Assembly (NCBI GenBank): GCA_045597125.1
Contig: JAZODR010000056.1
Location: 1-39,870, forward strand
Origin: RGIG5579 sp045597125
GTDB lineage: Bacteria; Bacillota; Clostridia; Oscillospirales; SIG627
Direction of reading: 5' to 3'
DNA: 39,870 nucleotides
A model generated the notes under the pieces. The model saw only the letters and a list, made by a program, of their open reading frames with translations, did no database searches and was not told where the DNA came from. Shown in pieces: positions 32,715 through 39,870 of the stretch. Position numbers and translations under genes: made by a program. Position 1 is the stretch's first letter. Every line of letters starts with the position of its first letter.

Positions 32715-33089
32715 TCATTGCGCTTTCAAAAAATCATCTACAGCGCCTTGTGTACCGCGATAAATGGAATATTTATTCTTTCTTGCCACCTCAACTCCCC
32801 GTGTCAAAGAACGCGCTCTATCCTTGTAAAAAGTTTCAGTATCTTCTTCGTTGGTAAAGTAATAAATTTGAATAAAATCATCGCCTTTATCTGCAGTCAA
32901 AATGGTTATTTGGTCAATTTTATAAACCTCAACCTTTTCACCATACTGAACGTCAACAAGCACTGAATATCCCAGTGCCTCCATCTTTTCCTTTGTTTCT
33001 GCAGAATTAGGAATTGTTACCGTCGCGCAGGAAGTAGAGAACACAGTTAAAAGAAGCAACATTAAGAAACTAAAAATTTTTTTTGACAT
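32715..33089 (-). CDS. Small putative lipoprotein
   Basis: 124 residues, family not recognised. The N-terminus MSKKIF, a leucine-rich core and FSTSC with C21 form a plausible lipoprotein signal. The mature part is about 100 residues, acidic and beta-rich (VEVYKIDQITILTADKGDDFIQIYYFTN, then FYKDRARSLTRGVEVARKNKYSIYRGT). This reads like a small surface alpha/beta domain. GGAAGG precedes the ATG, and the gene overlaps the end of the DUF1643 gene by 28 nt, so the two are co-transcribed. Confidence 0.75.
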   Translation of the reverse strand: MSKKIFSFLMLLLLTVFSTSCATVTIPNSAETKEKMEALGYSVLVDVQYGEKVEVYKIDQITILTADKGDDFIQIYYFTNEEDTETFYKDRARSLTRGVEVARKNKYSIYRGTQGAVDDFLKAQ

Positions 33090-33700
33090 TTTAAACCTTC
33101 CAAATAAGATTCAATATTAAAAAGATCAATTTTTGAATCTTTCTTTAAATATAATGGATGATGGGGGTGTCCGCTTTTTTTTGACCGCTTCCCTACACAA
33201 ACCCAACGTGCATTAAAATCCTTACCAATTTCAATCATATCTCGTACGCAAGAAACAAGATAGGGTCTCTTTTCAATAATCGTTCCCCACGCCGCCCAAA
33301 TAGTGGGAGCTTCTGAACAATTCTCAAGAACATATTCAAAAGCCTTCATATTCTCTTCGTGCAAAAAAGGATTCAATTCCTTCTCCATATGGTCCGGATC
33401 AGTGGCGCGCTGCGCATATACATTAAACATAATGAAGGAATCAAAACCATTATGAAGAGCGATGCGCTGAACGGACAATAGCGTATTATCCAAATGATCA
33501 GGCTCGGCAGTAGAAGGATTGATACCTATACAAATCAACGGGTTCTTTCCTTTTGTTCCGAGAATGTATCGATACTCAGAATAAAAATCAGGAACATAGA
33601 TCCATTTTGACGAATCATAATTTTTTTTATCCCTTCCCTGTAGCGCTTCCTCAAAGGAAAGAACGAAGACTTGTGCAGTATCTGATAAAGGAATGTGCAT
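33062..33700 (-). CDS. DUF1643 domain protein
   Basis: 212 residues. The stretch YRYILGTKGKNPLICIGINPSTA, followed by DNTLLSVQRIALHNGFDSFIMFNVYAQRATDP, TIWAAWGTIIEKRPYL and HPHHPLYLKKDSKI, is the DUF1643 pattern. DUF1643 proteins occur in phages and bacteria, and no reaction is established for them. The second of two adjacent ATGs (33700) is better spaced from GAGGAG than the first (33703). The frame stays open far upstream opposite the rubrerythrin gene, which I regard as chance. It has its own promoter divergent from rubrerythrin. Confidence 0.88.
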   Translation of the reverse strand: MHIPLSDTAQVFVLSFEEALQGRDKKNYDSSKWIYVPDFYSEYRYILGTKGKNPLICIGINPSTAEPDHLDNTLLSVQRIALHNGFDSFIMFNVYAQRATDPDHMEKELNPFLHEENMKAFEYVLENCSEAPTIWAAWGTIIEKRPYLVSCVRDMIEIGKDFNARWVCVGKRSKKSGHPHHPLYLKKDSKIDLFNIESYLEGLKCQKKFLVS

Positions 33701-33728
33701 CATTTTCTCCTCATTTTTTCTTATTGAA

Positions 33729-33757
33729 AGTATAACATAAAAAACATCTACATTCAA
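33729..33757 (-). promoter_or_regulatory. DUF1643-lipoprotein promoter
   Basis: On the minus strand TTGAAT (33757-33752) and TATACT (33734-33729) have a 17-bp spacer, about 28 nt before the start. Confidence 0.83.
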
Positions 33758-33779
33758 GACAAAAAAATTAAAAAAAGTA

Positions 33780-33808
33780 TTGACAAACTTTTCCGATAGT
33801 GCTATACT
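33780..33808 (+). promoter_or_regulatory. Reverse rubrerythrin promoter
   Basis: Perfect TTGACA (33780-33785) and TATACT (33803-33808) have a 17-bp spacer. A leader of about 50 nt precedes the AAGGAG SD. No PerR-type box stood out. Confidence 0.88.
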
Positions 33809-33865
33809 CTTATCAAGAACAAATCCTATTAAGAGATTTGAATATATTTTAAGGAGATAAAAATT

Positions 33866-34417
33866 ATGAATAAGTGGAAATGCACCGTATGCGGAGAAAT
33901 CGTTATTGGAGAAAGAGCGCCTGAGGTTTGCCCCGTTTGCAAACAGCCCGCAGAAAAATTTGTAGAAGTCGTAGAAGATAAAACTGCCGCTTGGGCTACC
34001 GAGCACGAAGTAGGTATCATCGAAGGAGTAGATCCCGCAATTGTTGAGGGTCTGCGAGCAAACTTTATTGGCGAATGCACTGAAGTTGGTATGTACCTTG
34101 CAATGAGCCGCGTGGCCTTCCGCGAAGGTTATCCCGAAATCGGCGAATACTGGAAGACTGCAGCGCTTGAAGAAGCTGATCATGCTTCCCGCTTTGCAGA
34201 AATGCTGGGTGAGGTTGTAACCAGCTCCTCCAAGAAAAATCTTGAGATGAGAGTTGCTGCTGAAAACGGCGCTTGCGCAGGCAAATTTGAACTTGCTAAG
34301 ATGGCAAAGGCTCAGGGTCTGGACGCGATTCACGACACTGTACATGAAATGGCAAAAGATGAAGCTCGTCACGGCAGAGCATTTGAAGGACTTTTGAACA
34401 GATACTTTAGAAAATAA
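33866..34417 (+). CDS. Reverse rubrerythrin (NADH peroxidase type)
   Basis: 183 residues with domains in reversed order. An N-terminal rubredoxin domain has C6-x2-C9 and C22-x2-C25 (CTVCG, CPVC). A four-helix di-iron ferritin-like domain with FIGECTEVGMYLAMSRVAF, ALEEADHASRFAEML, AAENGACAGKFELAK and MAKDEARHGRAFEG supplies the Glu/His ligands. Such proteins reduce H2O2 (and O2) to water in clostridia, using electrons from NADH via a partner. It is strongly expressed by its signals and followed 10 nt later by a small 2Fe-2S protein gene that could be that partner. Confidence 0.95.
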   Translation: MNKWKCTVCGEIVIGERAPEVCPVCKQPAEKFVEVVEDKTAAWATEHEVGIIEGVDPAIVEGLRANFIGECTEVGMYLAMSRVAFREGYPEIGEYWKTAALEEADHASRFAEMLGEVVTSSSKKNLEMRVAAENGACAGKFELAKMAKAQGLDAIHDTVHEMAKDEARHGRAFEGLLNRYFRK

Positions 34418-34427
34418 GGAGCAAAAA

Positions 34428-34622
34428 ATGGAAAACGTAACTGTTTGCAACTGCATGAAAGTAAGTTATCACGATATTGTAACTGCCCTTCATGAGCATG
34501 AAAAGTTTTCAGACGTTCTGAAGGCCTTCGAACATGTAAAAGATGTTACCCACTGCTCTACCGGTTGTGGAGGCTGCCACGACAAGGTACTTGACATCAT
34601 CTCCAATGAAATGATGAGATAA
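34428..34622 (+). CDS. BFD-like [2Fe-2S]-binding small protein
   Basis: 64 residues with C7-x-C9 at the start and C43-x3-C47-x2-C50 near the end, separated by two helices (SYHDIVTALHEHEKFSDVLKAF). This is the bacterioferritin-associated ferredoxin (BFD) layout, with a longer-than-usual spacing and a fifth cysteine at 43. AAGGAG lies 6 nt before the ATG and the gene is in one unit with reverse rubrerythrin, so electron transfer to the peroxidase or cluster-linked sensing is likely (inference). Confidence 0.88.
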   Translation: MENVTVCNCMKVSYHDIVTALHEHEKFSDVLKAFEHVKDVTHCSTGCGGCHDKVLDIISNEMMR

Positions 34623-34631
34623 TTGAATTCG

Positions 34632-34665
34632 AACCCTTGTTCAATTTTGGACAAGGGTTTTATTT
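34632..34665 (+). terminator. Terminator of the rubrerythrin unit
   Basis: AACCCTTGT (34632-34640) pairs with ACAAGGGTT (34651-34659) and a T-rich tract follows. The minus side lacks a T run, so it acts mainly on the plus strand. Confidence 0.85.
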
Positions 34666-35992
34666 ATTCAAAGTTATTTTTAACTTGATTGGACAAGAAA
34701 ACTACACCGATCAAATTCGGAATCGCCATCAAAGCATTCATTCCCTCGGCAAGAGTCCAAATTATCTCCATTCTTCCCAAAGAACCAAAAAAAACGATCA
34801 AAACGTAAAGAATTCTATAGAGAAGAAACCACTTTTCACTATTTTTGAAGAGAAAACGCAGACAAATTTCTCCATAAAAAGCCCAGCCAAGAATCGTAGA
34901 TAAAGAAAACAATACCGTCGAAGCGCAAACACAAAAACCACCCAAATTCGGAAGTGCATTTTCAAAAGAAAAAACAGCAAGATCGGTAGGGATGAGATCT
35001 TGGAGAGTCCAAAAATCACTACTTAAAACAACCAGAGCCGTTAAGGTGCAAATTATAATGGTTGTGAAAAACACCTCAAACATTCCCCATGCTCCCTCTT
35101 CCGCCGCATTACTTGATTCAGATGAACCATGTGCGATGGGTGCGCTTCCAAGTCCCGCCTCGTTTGAAAAGATTCCTTTTGCAAAACCGTTTTTCATAGC
35201 AAGAAAGAGACCATAAGAAGAAACACCTCCCGTAGCTGCAGGTAAAGTAAACGCCTCGCGAAAAGTCTCGGAAAAAATAGAAGGCAAAGTGCGAATCCGT
35301 AAAACGAGCACCGCGATGCAACATCCAATATAAACAATCGACATCAGTGGAACAAGCCTTGCGTTAAAAGATGCAATTCTTTTTCCACCACCAAAGATAA
35401 CAGAACCAACAAGAATGGCCAAAAAAATTGCGGTGTAATATGGATGAATATTCACTTGATGCTTTAAGGAGGAGGCTATGGCGTTTGCCTGAATACTATT
35501 TCCCATGCAAAACGAAACACCTAAACAAAGTATTGTAAAACAAACAGACAAAATTTTAGAACCAATACCGTCTCGCAGATAAAGCATCGGGCCGCCGTAA
35601 CAAAAACTACCGGCGCTTTTTTTTCGGTAATATACAGAGAGTACTACCTCCGCATATTTAATCGTCATACCGAGAAATGCACTGACCCACATCCAAAACA
35701 CAGTTCCGGGACCGCCTGCTTTTATCGCAAAGGCAACACCCATAATACTGCCTGTCCCAATAGTGGAAGCCAATGCGGTAGATGCTGATTCCCAAGGCGA
35801 TAATGCATTTCTTTCTTCACGATTCTTTTTAATAAATAGCTTGCCAACAGTTAAACGAAACATTTCTCCAAATTTTCTAATTTGAGGAAAATTCAATCTT
35901 AAAGTCAGAAAAACTCCTACCCCGATCATTAACGGAAGCATCACGCGTCCCCACAAAATTCCATTGAAATATTCAATCAAATTGTGTATCAT
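34664..35992 (-). CDS. Sodium:alanine symporter family (AGCS) transporter
   Basis: 442 residues with about ten membrane helices. The AGCS signatures are present: SPWESASTALASTIGTGSIMGVAFAI, GGPGTVFWMWVSAFLGMTIKYAEV, YGGPMLYL, FAKGIFSNEAGLGSAPIAHG and WAFYGEICLRFLF. It is expected to import alanine or glycine with Na+. GAGGTG lies about 5 nt before the ATG. It follows sfsA with about 60 nt and no terminator, so co-transcription is possible. Confidence 0.94.
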   Translation of the reverse strand: MIHNLIEYFNGILWGRVMLPLMIGVGVFLTLRLNFPQIRKFGEMFRLTVGKLFIKKNREERNALSPWESASTALASTIGTGSIMGVAFAIKAGGPGTVFWMWVSAFLGMTIKYAEVVLSVYYRKKSAGSFCYGGPMLYLRDGIGSKILSVCFTILCLGVSFCMGNSIQANAIASSLKHQVNIHPYYTAIFLAILVGSVIFGGGKRIASFNARLVPLMSIVYIGCCIAVLVLRIRTLPSIFSETFREAFTLPAATGGVSSYGLFLAMKNGFAKGIFSNEAGLGSAPIAHGSSESSNAAEEGAWGMFEVFFTTIIICTLTALVVLSSDFWTLQDLIPTDLAVFSFENALPNLGGFCVCASTVLFSLSTILGWAFYGEICLRFLFKNSEKWFLLYRILYVLIVFFGSLGRMEIIWTLAEGMNALMAIPNLIGVVFLSNQVKNNFE

Positions 35993-36054
35993 ATGCTCAC
36001 CTCATTTCATCTAATTTTATGAATGAAGGTAAGCAAGTAAAACTTTTTTCTATT

Positions 36055-36747
36055 TTAAATTTCTATCGGTATCTCTTTGTCACAACAAATACAATCCGGG
36101 GTAATCATACAATCCATTGCCATAATTTTCACACCGGCAGACTGCGCATCTTTCAAAGCATTGGCAAATTCAGGATGCATTTTTTCGTTGGGACAAAATT
36201 TATAAACCCCTTTCATTTGTATCAGAAAAATAAGATAAGCTTCATATCCTTGGTCAAGCGCAAAAATTAATTCTCGAATATGCTTGACTCCTCGCTGTGT
36301 CGGTGCATCGGGAAACATTGCAACGCCATCATGCTCTAGTGTAACCCCCTTCACCTCGACAAAGGCTTTTCTATTTCCATCCGATATATACAGATCAAAC
36401 CTTGACGAACCAAAAATTACTTCTCTGCGAATGTGAGCGAGTTCGGAAAACATCCCACAAGTTGTCAGCCATTCAAATACCACGTCATTTGGAATCTGAG
36501 AATCCATGTTGATTAGCAGTGCGTCGTTTTCACGCTTCTTTTCAACAGCAATCAAATCGTATTTTGTTTTTCGATTTGGATTAAAACTTTGTTCCAAATA
36601 GACCTTGGCTGCATCAACCAGCAATTCCGAGCATCTTCCTGTGTTTTTTACGTGTACTGTTTCAATGCAACCGTCAATTTTCACCTTGGCAATGAAACGG
36701 TTCGGTCTGGAAACAAATTCACCAACTATAATGTTTTGATACTTCAT
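36055..36747 (-). CDS. sfsA: SfsA family DNA/RNA nuclease
   Basis: 230 residues, the usual length. SRPNRFIAKVKIDG and HVKNTGRCSELL form the N-terminal OB-like domain. The C-terminal nuclease domain has SSRFDLYISDGNRKAFVEVKGVTLE (PD-ExK core), FPDAPTQRGVKHIRELI and the late KFCPNEKMHPEFANAL block. SfsA was described as a sugar-fermentation-stimulation protein and its fold is that of a nuclease. GGAGG lies 5 nt before the ATG. Confidence 0.95.
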   Translation of the reverse strand: MKYQNIIVGEFVSRPNRFIAKVKIDGCIETVHVKNTGRCSELLVDAAKVYLEQSFNPNRKTKYDLIAVEKKRENDALLINMDSQIPNDVVFEWLTTCGMFSELAHIRREVIFGSSRFDLYISDGNRKAFVEVKGVTLEHDGVAMFPDAPTQRGVKHIRELIFALDQGYEAYLIFLIQMKGVYKFCPNEKMHPEFANALKDAQSAGVKIMAMDCMITPDCICCDKEIPIEI

Positions 36748-36811
36748 AATTCCTCCAAAAAAAGTTTAACACAATAAGAGGTAAAAAACAAGAAAAAAAG
36801 CAAAACTATCA

Positions 36812-36840
36812 TTGACTTTATTATCTGGCCGTGATATAAT
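36812..36840 (+). promoter_or_regulatory. SCIFF peptide promoter
   Basis: TTGACT (36812-36817) and a perfect TATAAT (36835-36840) have a 17-bp spacer, 31 nt before the ATG, which has a strong GGAGG. Confidence 0.88.
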
Positions 36841-36871
36841 TAAATTAATAAAAACCTTGGAGGATACAATT

Positions 36872-37021
36872 ATGAAGCATATTAAGACTCTTGAAACCAA
36901 GAATCTTTGCGAAAGTGCAAAGAAAGGCGGTTGCGGCGAGTGCCAGACCTCTTGCCAATCTGCTTGCAAAACCAGTTGCGGTATTGCAAATCAGCAGTGC
37001 GAAAACAAGGAAAGCAAGTAA
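36872..37021 (+). CDS. scfA: SCIFF ranthipeptide precursor
   Basis: 49 residues starting MKHIKTLETKNL and containing the near-invariant block GECQTSCQSACKTSC. SCIFF (six cysteines in forty-five residues) is the RiPP precursor found across Clostridia, in which the adjacent radical-SAM enzyme forms Cys sulfur-to-carbon thioethers. The six expected cysteines are C21, C24, C28, C32, C36 and C43, and an additional one is at C13. A frame open from 36812 merely extends this gene upstream through its promoter. A terminator separates it from the maturase. Confidence 0.96.
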   Translation: MKHIKTLETKNLCESAKKGGCGECQTSCQSACKTSCGIANQQCENKESK

Positions 37022-37034
37022 TTTTTTTTAACAG

Positions 37035-37061
37035 AAAATGCCGCCTAGGGCGGCATTTTTT
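37035..37061 (+). terminator. Terminator/attenuator between SCIFF peptide and maturase
   Basis: ATGCCGCC and GGCGGCAT pair around TAG, flanked by A and T runs. It ends 17 nt before the maturase ATG, and I see no promoter in that gap. The maturase must therefore depend on read-through, which would yield much more peptide than enzyme. Confidence 0.9.
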
Positions 37062-37077
37062 ATGAACAGGAGTTTTT

Positions 37078-38460
37078 ATGATACATTGTTATAAGCTCGG
37101 CGGTTTAAATATTGTTTTGGACATATTTTCAGGTTCTGTTCACGTAGTAGATGAAATCGCCTATGACATGATAGAACAATTTGAATCAGAAGAGAAATTA
37201 AACCTAATTCAGAAACTTTTCGAGAAATATAAAAATAATGAAATGGCAACGCTTGCTGAACTCGAGGAATGCTATGAACAAATTTCTCAGTTAAAAGAGC
37301 AAGGAAAATTATTTTCTACCGACTCCTTCTCCCCTATGGCAAACACCTTGAAGGAGAAAACCAGCGGAGTTGTGAAGGCACTTTGCCTACACATTGCACA
37401 CACATGCAATTTAAATTGCTCCTATTGCTTTGCAAGTCAAGGAAAGTACCAAGGCGAACGCGGGCTTATGAGTCTTGAAGTTGGTAAACGTGCGCTGGAT
37501 TTTTTAATTGAAAATTCCAAAGGCCGAAAAAATCTTGAAGTTGACTTCTTTGGCGGAGAGCCTTTGATGAATTTTGGCGTTGTGAAAGAACTTGTTGCGT
37601 ATGCAAGAAAGCGAGAAAAAGAGGCTAATAAAAATTTCCGTTTCACCTTGACTACCAACGGAGTACTTATTGACGATGACGTAATTGAGTTTGCAAATCA
37701 TGAAATGAGCAATGTAGTTCTCAGTCTTGACGGAAGAAAAGAAGTGCATGACCGTTTCCGTGTAGATTATAACGGCAATGGTAGTTGGGAAAAAATTGTT
37801 CCCAAATTTCAAAAATTAGTTTCTGCTAGGAACAGAAAAAATTATTATATACGCGGAACATTTACCCATCACAATCCCGATTTTCTAAAAGATATCGAGG
37901 AGATGCTTCGTCTCGGCTTTACCGAGCTGAGCATGGAACCGGTGGTGTGCGCCCCCGATGATGCTTCTGCTTTAACAAAAGAAGATCTCCCCGTTGTTCT
38001 GGAGCAATACGAAAAACTTGCTGAATTGATGCAAGCAAGAAGAAAAGCAGGCATGCCCTTCACATTTTATCACTATATGATTGACTTAAAAGGCGGCCCC
38101 TGCATCTACAAGCGCGTTTCCGGGTGTGGCTCAGGAACCGAATATATGGCTGTAACTCCATGGGGCGATCTATACCCATGTCATCAGTTTGTTGGTGACG
38201 AGAAATTTCTTCTTGGAAACGTATGGGAAGGCGTATCTAACACGAAAATTCAAAATGAATTTTTAGCTTGTAACGTATATTCCAGACCTGAGTGTGAAAA
38301 TTGCTGGGCAAAATTATATTGCTCGGGTGGATGTGCCGCAAACGCTTACCACGCCACCGGAAGCATCAACGGAATATATGAATATGGTTGCGAGCTATTC
38401 CGCAAAAGAATGGAATGTGCCATTATGCTCGAGGTTTCCAAAACCTTGGAAGAAGTATGA
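37078..38460 (+). CDS. scfB: Thioether cross-link-forming SCIFF peptide maturase (radical SAM/SPASM)
   Basis: 460 residues. About 95 N-terminal residues form a RiPP-recognition-like region. The radical-SAM core follows with HTCNLNCSYCF (cluster ligands C110, C114, C117), DFFGGEPLMN and FTLTTNGVLI. The SPASM domain has auxiliary-cluster cysteines in GGPCIYKRVSGCGSGTEY, LYPCHQF, PECENCWAKLYCSGGC and YEYGCELF. The known relative cross-links SCIFF cysteines to threonine carbons. CAGGAG lies 6 nt before the ATG. Its stop overlaps the next gene's ATG (ATGA). Confidence 0.97.
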   Translation: MIHCYKLGGLNIVLDIFSGSVHVVDEIAYDMIEQFESEEKLNLIQKLFEKYKNNEMATLAELEECYEQISQLKEQGKLFSTDSFSPMANTLKEKTSGVVKALCLHIAHTCNLNCSYCFASQGKYQGERGLMSLEVGKRALDFLIENSKGRKNLEVDFFGGEPLMNFGVVKELVAYARKREKEANKNFRFTLTTNGVLIDDDVIEFANHEMSNVVLSLDGRKEVHDRFRVDYNGNGSWEKIVPKFQKLVSARNRKNYYIRGTFTHHNPDFLKDIEEMLRLGFTELSMEPVVCAPDDASALTKEDLPVVLEQYEKLAELMQARRKAGMPFTFYHYMIDLKGGPCIYKRVSGCGSGTEYMAVTPWGDLYPCHQFVGDEKFLLGNVWEGVSNTKIQNEFLACNVYSRPECENCWAKLYCSGGCAANAYHATGSINGIYEYGCELFRKRMECAIMLEVSKTLEEV

Positions 38461-39791
38461 AAACACCAATTTACGATTTCGTACAAAACTATTTAAAAAA
38501 AGACCCAACAAGGCTTCATATGCCGGGTCACAAAGGAATAGGTCCTCTTGGGATTGAACAATCAGATATTACCGAAATTGACGGCGCCGATGTTCTTTAT
38601 CACGAAAAAGGAATTTTGAAGGAAAGCCAAGAAAATGCCTCTTTCCTTTTTGACAGCGCAAAAACCCTGTATTCTACCGAAGGTGCAACCCTTTGTATTC
38701 GAGCGATGCTGGCAATGGTTCGTCAATATGCTGATGAAAATGGTAAAAAGCCCATAATTGCCGCTTGTAGAAATGCGCACAAATCCTTCATTACAGGATG
38801 CGCTTTAATGGATCTTGATCCAATTTGGATTGAGAATTCGCCTCTCTCCCTATTTGGAAGCAAAATGTCTGATAAGGATCTTCTGCATTTTCTTTCAAGT
38901 CAAAAAAACCTTCCGTGCGCGGTATATCTCACCTCTCCCGATTATTTGGGGAATATGATAGATATTAAAGCCATTGCAGATATCTGCCATAAAAATGGAA
39001 TTCTTCTGATTGTTGACAATGCCCACGGTGCTTACTTGCATTTTTTAGCGCAGCCCTGTCATCCATTAGACTTAGGCGCAGACCTTGTCTGTGATTCCGC
39101 CCACAAAACCTTTCCTGTTTTAACAGGAGGCGCTTATCTGCACATTTCAAAAAATGCCCCGAAAATTTTACAAGATTATTCCTCCTCTGCCATGGCGCTT
39201 TTTGCATCGACAAGTCCTTCCTATTTGGTTTTGCAATCTCTGGATTTATGCAATGCATACTTAGTTGAATACAATAAAAAGCTTTTTGAATTTTGCGCTG
39301 CAGTGGTTGATGTGAAAAAGGAATTAAGGCGGTCAGGCTTTCAACTGATTGGCAATGAACCTTTAAAAATTACAATTTTGACAAAATCATATGGATATAC
39401 AGGTTTAGATTTTTCCCGTCTTCTAAAAAACAAAAATCTAATCGCTGAATTTGCCGACCCAGATTTTGTCGTGCTAATGGTAAGCCCCGAGCAAGGAATA
39501 GCCTCCTTAAAAAAAATCTGCAAAATACTTACTGATATAGCACCAAGAAAAGAAATATTAGAGTTCCCTCCTCAGATACCAAACTATTCTAAAATAATTT
39601 CACCTAGAGAAGCACTACTTTCCGCCTATGAAACACTTCCTATTGATCAATGTTTAGGTCGAATTCTTTCCCAGCCCAGCATAACCTGTCCACCTGCAAT
39701 TCCTATTGCCATTTGCGGTGAACAAATAACAAAAGAGCATCTTTTGTTATTCAAATACTATGGAATTGAAAAACTTTCCGTAAAAAAATAA
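38457..39791 (+). CDS. PLP-dependent Orn/Lys/Arg decarboxylase-family protein
   Basis: 444 residues from the ATG at 38457, which overlaps the maturase stop as ATGA; a longer frame from 38388 lies inside the maturase and is rejected. Family motifs are RLHMPGHKG near residue 20, the glycine/serine block SAKTLYSTEGATLCIRAM, LIVDNAHGAYLHF with the PLP-contacting Asp and His, and SAHKTFPVLTGGAYLH with the Schiff-base lysine K217. The C-terminal part (ISPREALLSAYETLPIDQCLGRI) is typical. It probably decarboxylates a basic amino acid to a polyamine precursor; the true substrate is open. Coupling to a SCIFF maturase is noteworthy. Confidence 0.92.
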   Translation: MKTPIYDFVQNYLKKDPTRLHMPGHKGIGPLGIEQSDITEIDGADVLYHEKGILKESQENASFLFDSAKTLYSTEGATLCIRAMLAMVRQYADENGKKPIIAACRNAHKSFITGCALMDLDPIWIENSPLSLFGSKMSDKDLLHFLSSQKNLPCAVYLTSPDYLGNMIDIKAIADICHKNGILLIVDNAHGAYLHFLAQPCHPLDLGADLVCDSAHKTFPVLTGGAYLHISKNAPKILQDYSSSAMALFASTSPSYLVLQSLDLCNAYLVEYNKKLFEFCAAVVDVKKELRRSGFQLIGNEPLKITILTKSYGYTGLDFSRLLKNKNLIAEFADPDFVVLMVSPEQGIASLKKICKILTDIAPRKEILEFPPQIPNYSKIISPREALLSAYETLPIDQCLGRILSQPSITCPPAIPIAICGEQITKEHLLLFKYYGIEKLSVKK

Positions 39792-39822
39792 CAGGAGCCA
39801 AATTGGCTCCTGTTATTTTTTT
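39789..39822 (+). terminator. Terminator of the SCIFF/decarboxylase operon
   Basis: TAACAGGAGCCA and TGGCTCCTGTTA form a 12-bp stem around AAT, followed by seven T. The stem begins within the decarboxylase stop codon. Confidence 0.93.
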
Positions 39823-39829
39823 ACCTCAG

Positions 39830-39863
39830 AAAAAAACGACAAGTTCCAAAAGAAACCTGTCGT
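39830..39863 (-). terminator. Terminator of a minus-strand gene beyond the right edge
   Basis: On the minus strand ACGACAGGTT and AACTTGTCGT pair with one mismatch and are followed by a T run (39831-39835). It implies a leftward gene just outside the window. Confidence 0.75.
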
Positions 39864-39870
39864 CGTTTGG

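Noticed and set aside
33701..34456. Upstream extension of the DUF1643 frame, about 250 codons antisense to rubrerythrin
   Set aside because: The sense strand is a certain rubrerythrin plus BFD-like gene; the DUF1643 family begins at the internal ATG, which has its own SD and promoter.
1..39870. CRISPR arrays, riboswitches, prophage or transposase genes
   Set aside because: I found no spaced direct repeats, no recognisable riboswitch leaders upstream of the operons and no mobile-element proteins by reading both strands.

Overview
The window is low-GC, gene-dense DNA from a spore-forming anaerobic member of the Clostridia, probably an uncultured gut-type lineage near Oscillospirales/Christensenellales (lineage is my inference). 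The markers are SpoVAC, a SCIFF ranthipeptide with its radical-SAM maturase, a reverse rubrerythrin, IreB, a DUF951 protein, and strong SD sequences with many GTG/TTG starts. Promoters are close to consensus with 17-bp spacers, and transcription units are mostly closed by bidirectional hairpin terminators. I see no phage genes, IS elements or CRISPR arrays.

Layout. 1-1.3 kb: a decayed spoVAC fragment, a two-gene cassette (membrane protein plus a small immunity-like protein) with its own promoter, then an intact spoVAC. 1.6-2.4 kb: a GNAT acetyltransferase. 2.5-8.35 kb (minus): a tightly overlapping housekeeping operon of DUF951, prfA, Sua5/TsaC, coaE, an M18 aminopeptidase, a U32/TrhP-type protein and a CXXC-less thioredoxin-fold protein. 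8.4-9.35 kb (minus): rnpB, ireB and a small unknown gene. 9.45-13.8 kb (plus): murD followed by three tandem M42-family genes, the third with nearly all metal ligands lost. 13.8-20.7 kb (minus): a single 2303-residue cyclic beta-1,2-glucan synthase-like protein. 20.9-23.5 kb (plus): valS. 23.6-24.8 kb (minus): ispD-ispF. 24.9-26.45 kb (plus): an orphan solute-binding lipoprotein and a 32-residue membrane peptide gene. 26.5-32.5 kb (minus): a 1391-residue protein with the architecture of the large DUF4011-type SF1 helicase/nucleases but with its catalytic motifs eroded, then a YrzE/TIGR04086-like membrane protein, an anchored extracytoplasmic protein and birA. 32.6-33.7 kb (minus): tRNA-Arg(CCT), a small lipoprotein and a DUF1643 protein. 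33.8-34.6 kb (plus): reverse rubrerythrin plus a BFD-like 2Fe-2S protein. 34.7-36.7 kb (minus): sfsA and an alanine/Na+ symporter. 36.8-39.8 kb (plus): SCIFF peptide, terminator, SCIFF maturase and a translationally coupled Orn/Lys/Arg decarboxylase-fold PLP enzyme.

How it fits together. Most genes are core functions: translation and tRNA modification, CoA and isoprenoid precursors, peptidoglycan, peptide turnover and oxygen/peroxide defence. The unusual items are pseudoenzymes kept as intact reading frames beside active relatives or core genes (third M42 gene, eroded helicase, thioredoxin-fold protein), the giant glucan synthase, the SCIFF locus with a terminator between peptide and maturase, and the rearranged spoVAC locus.
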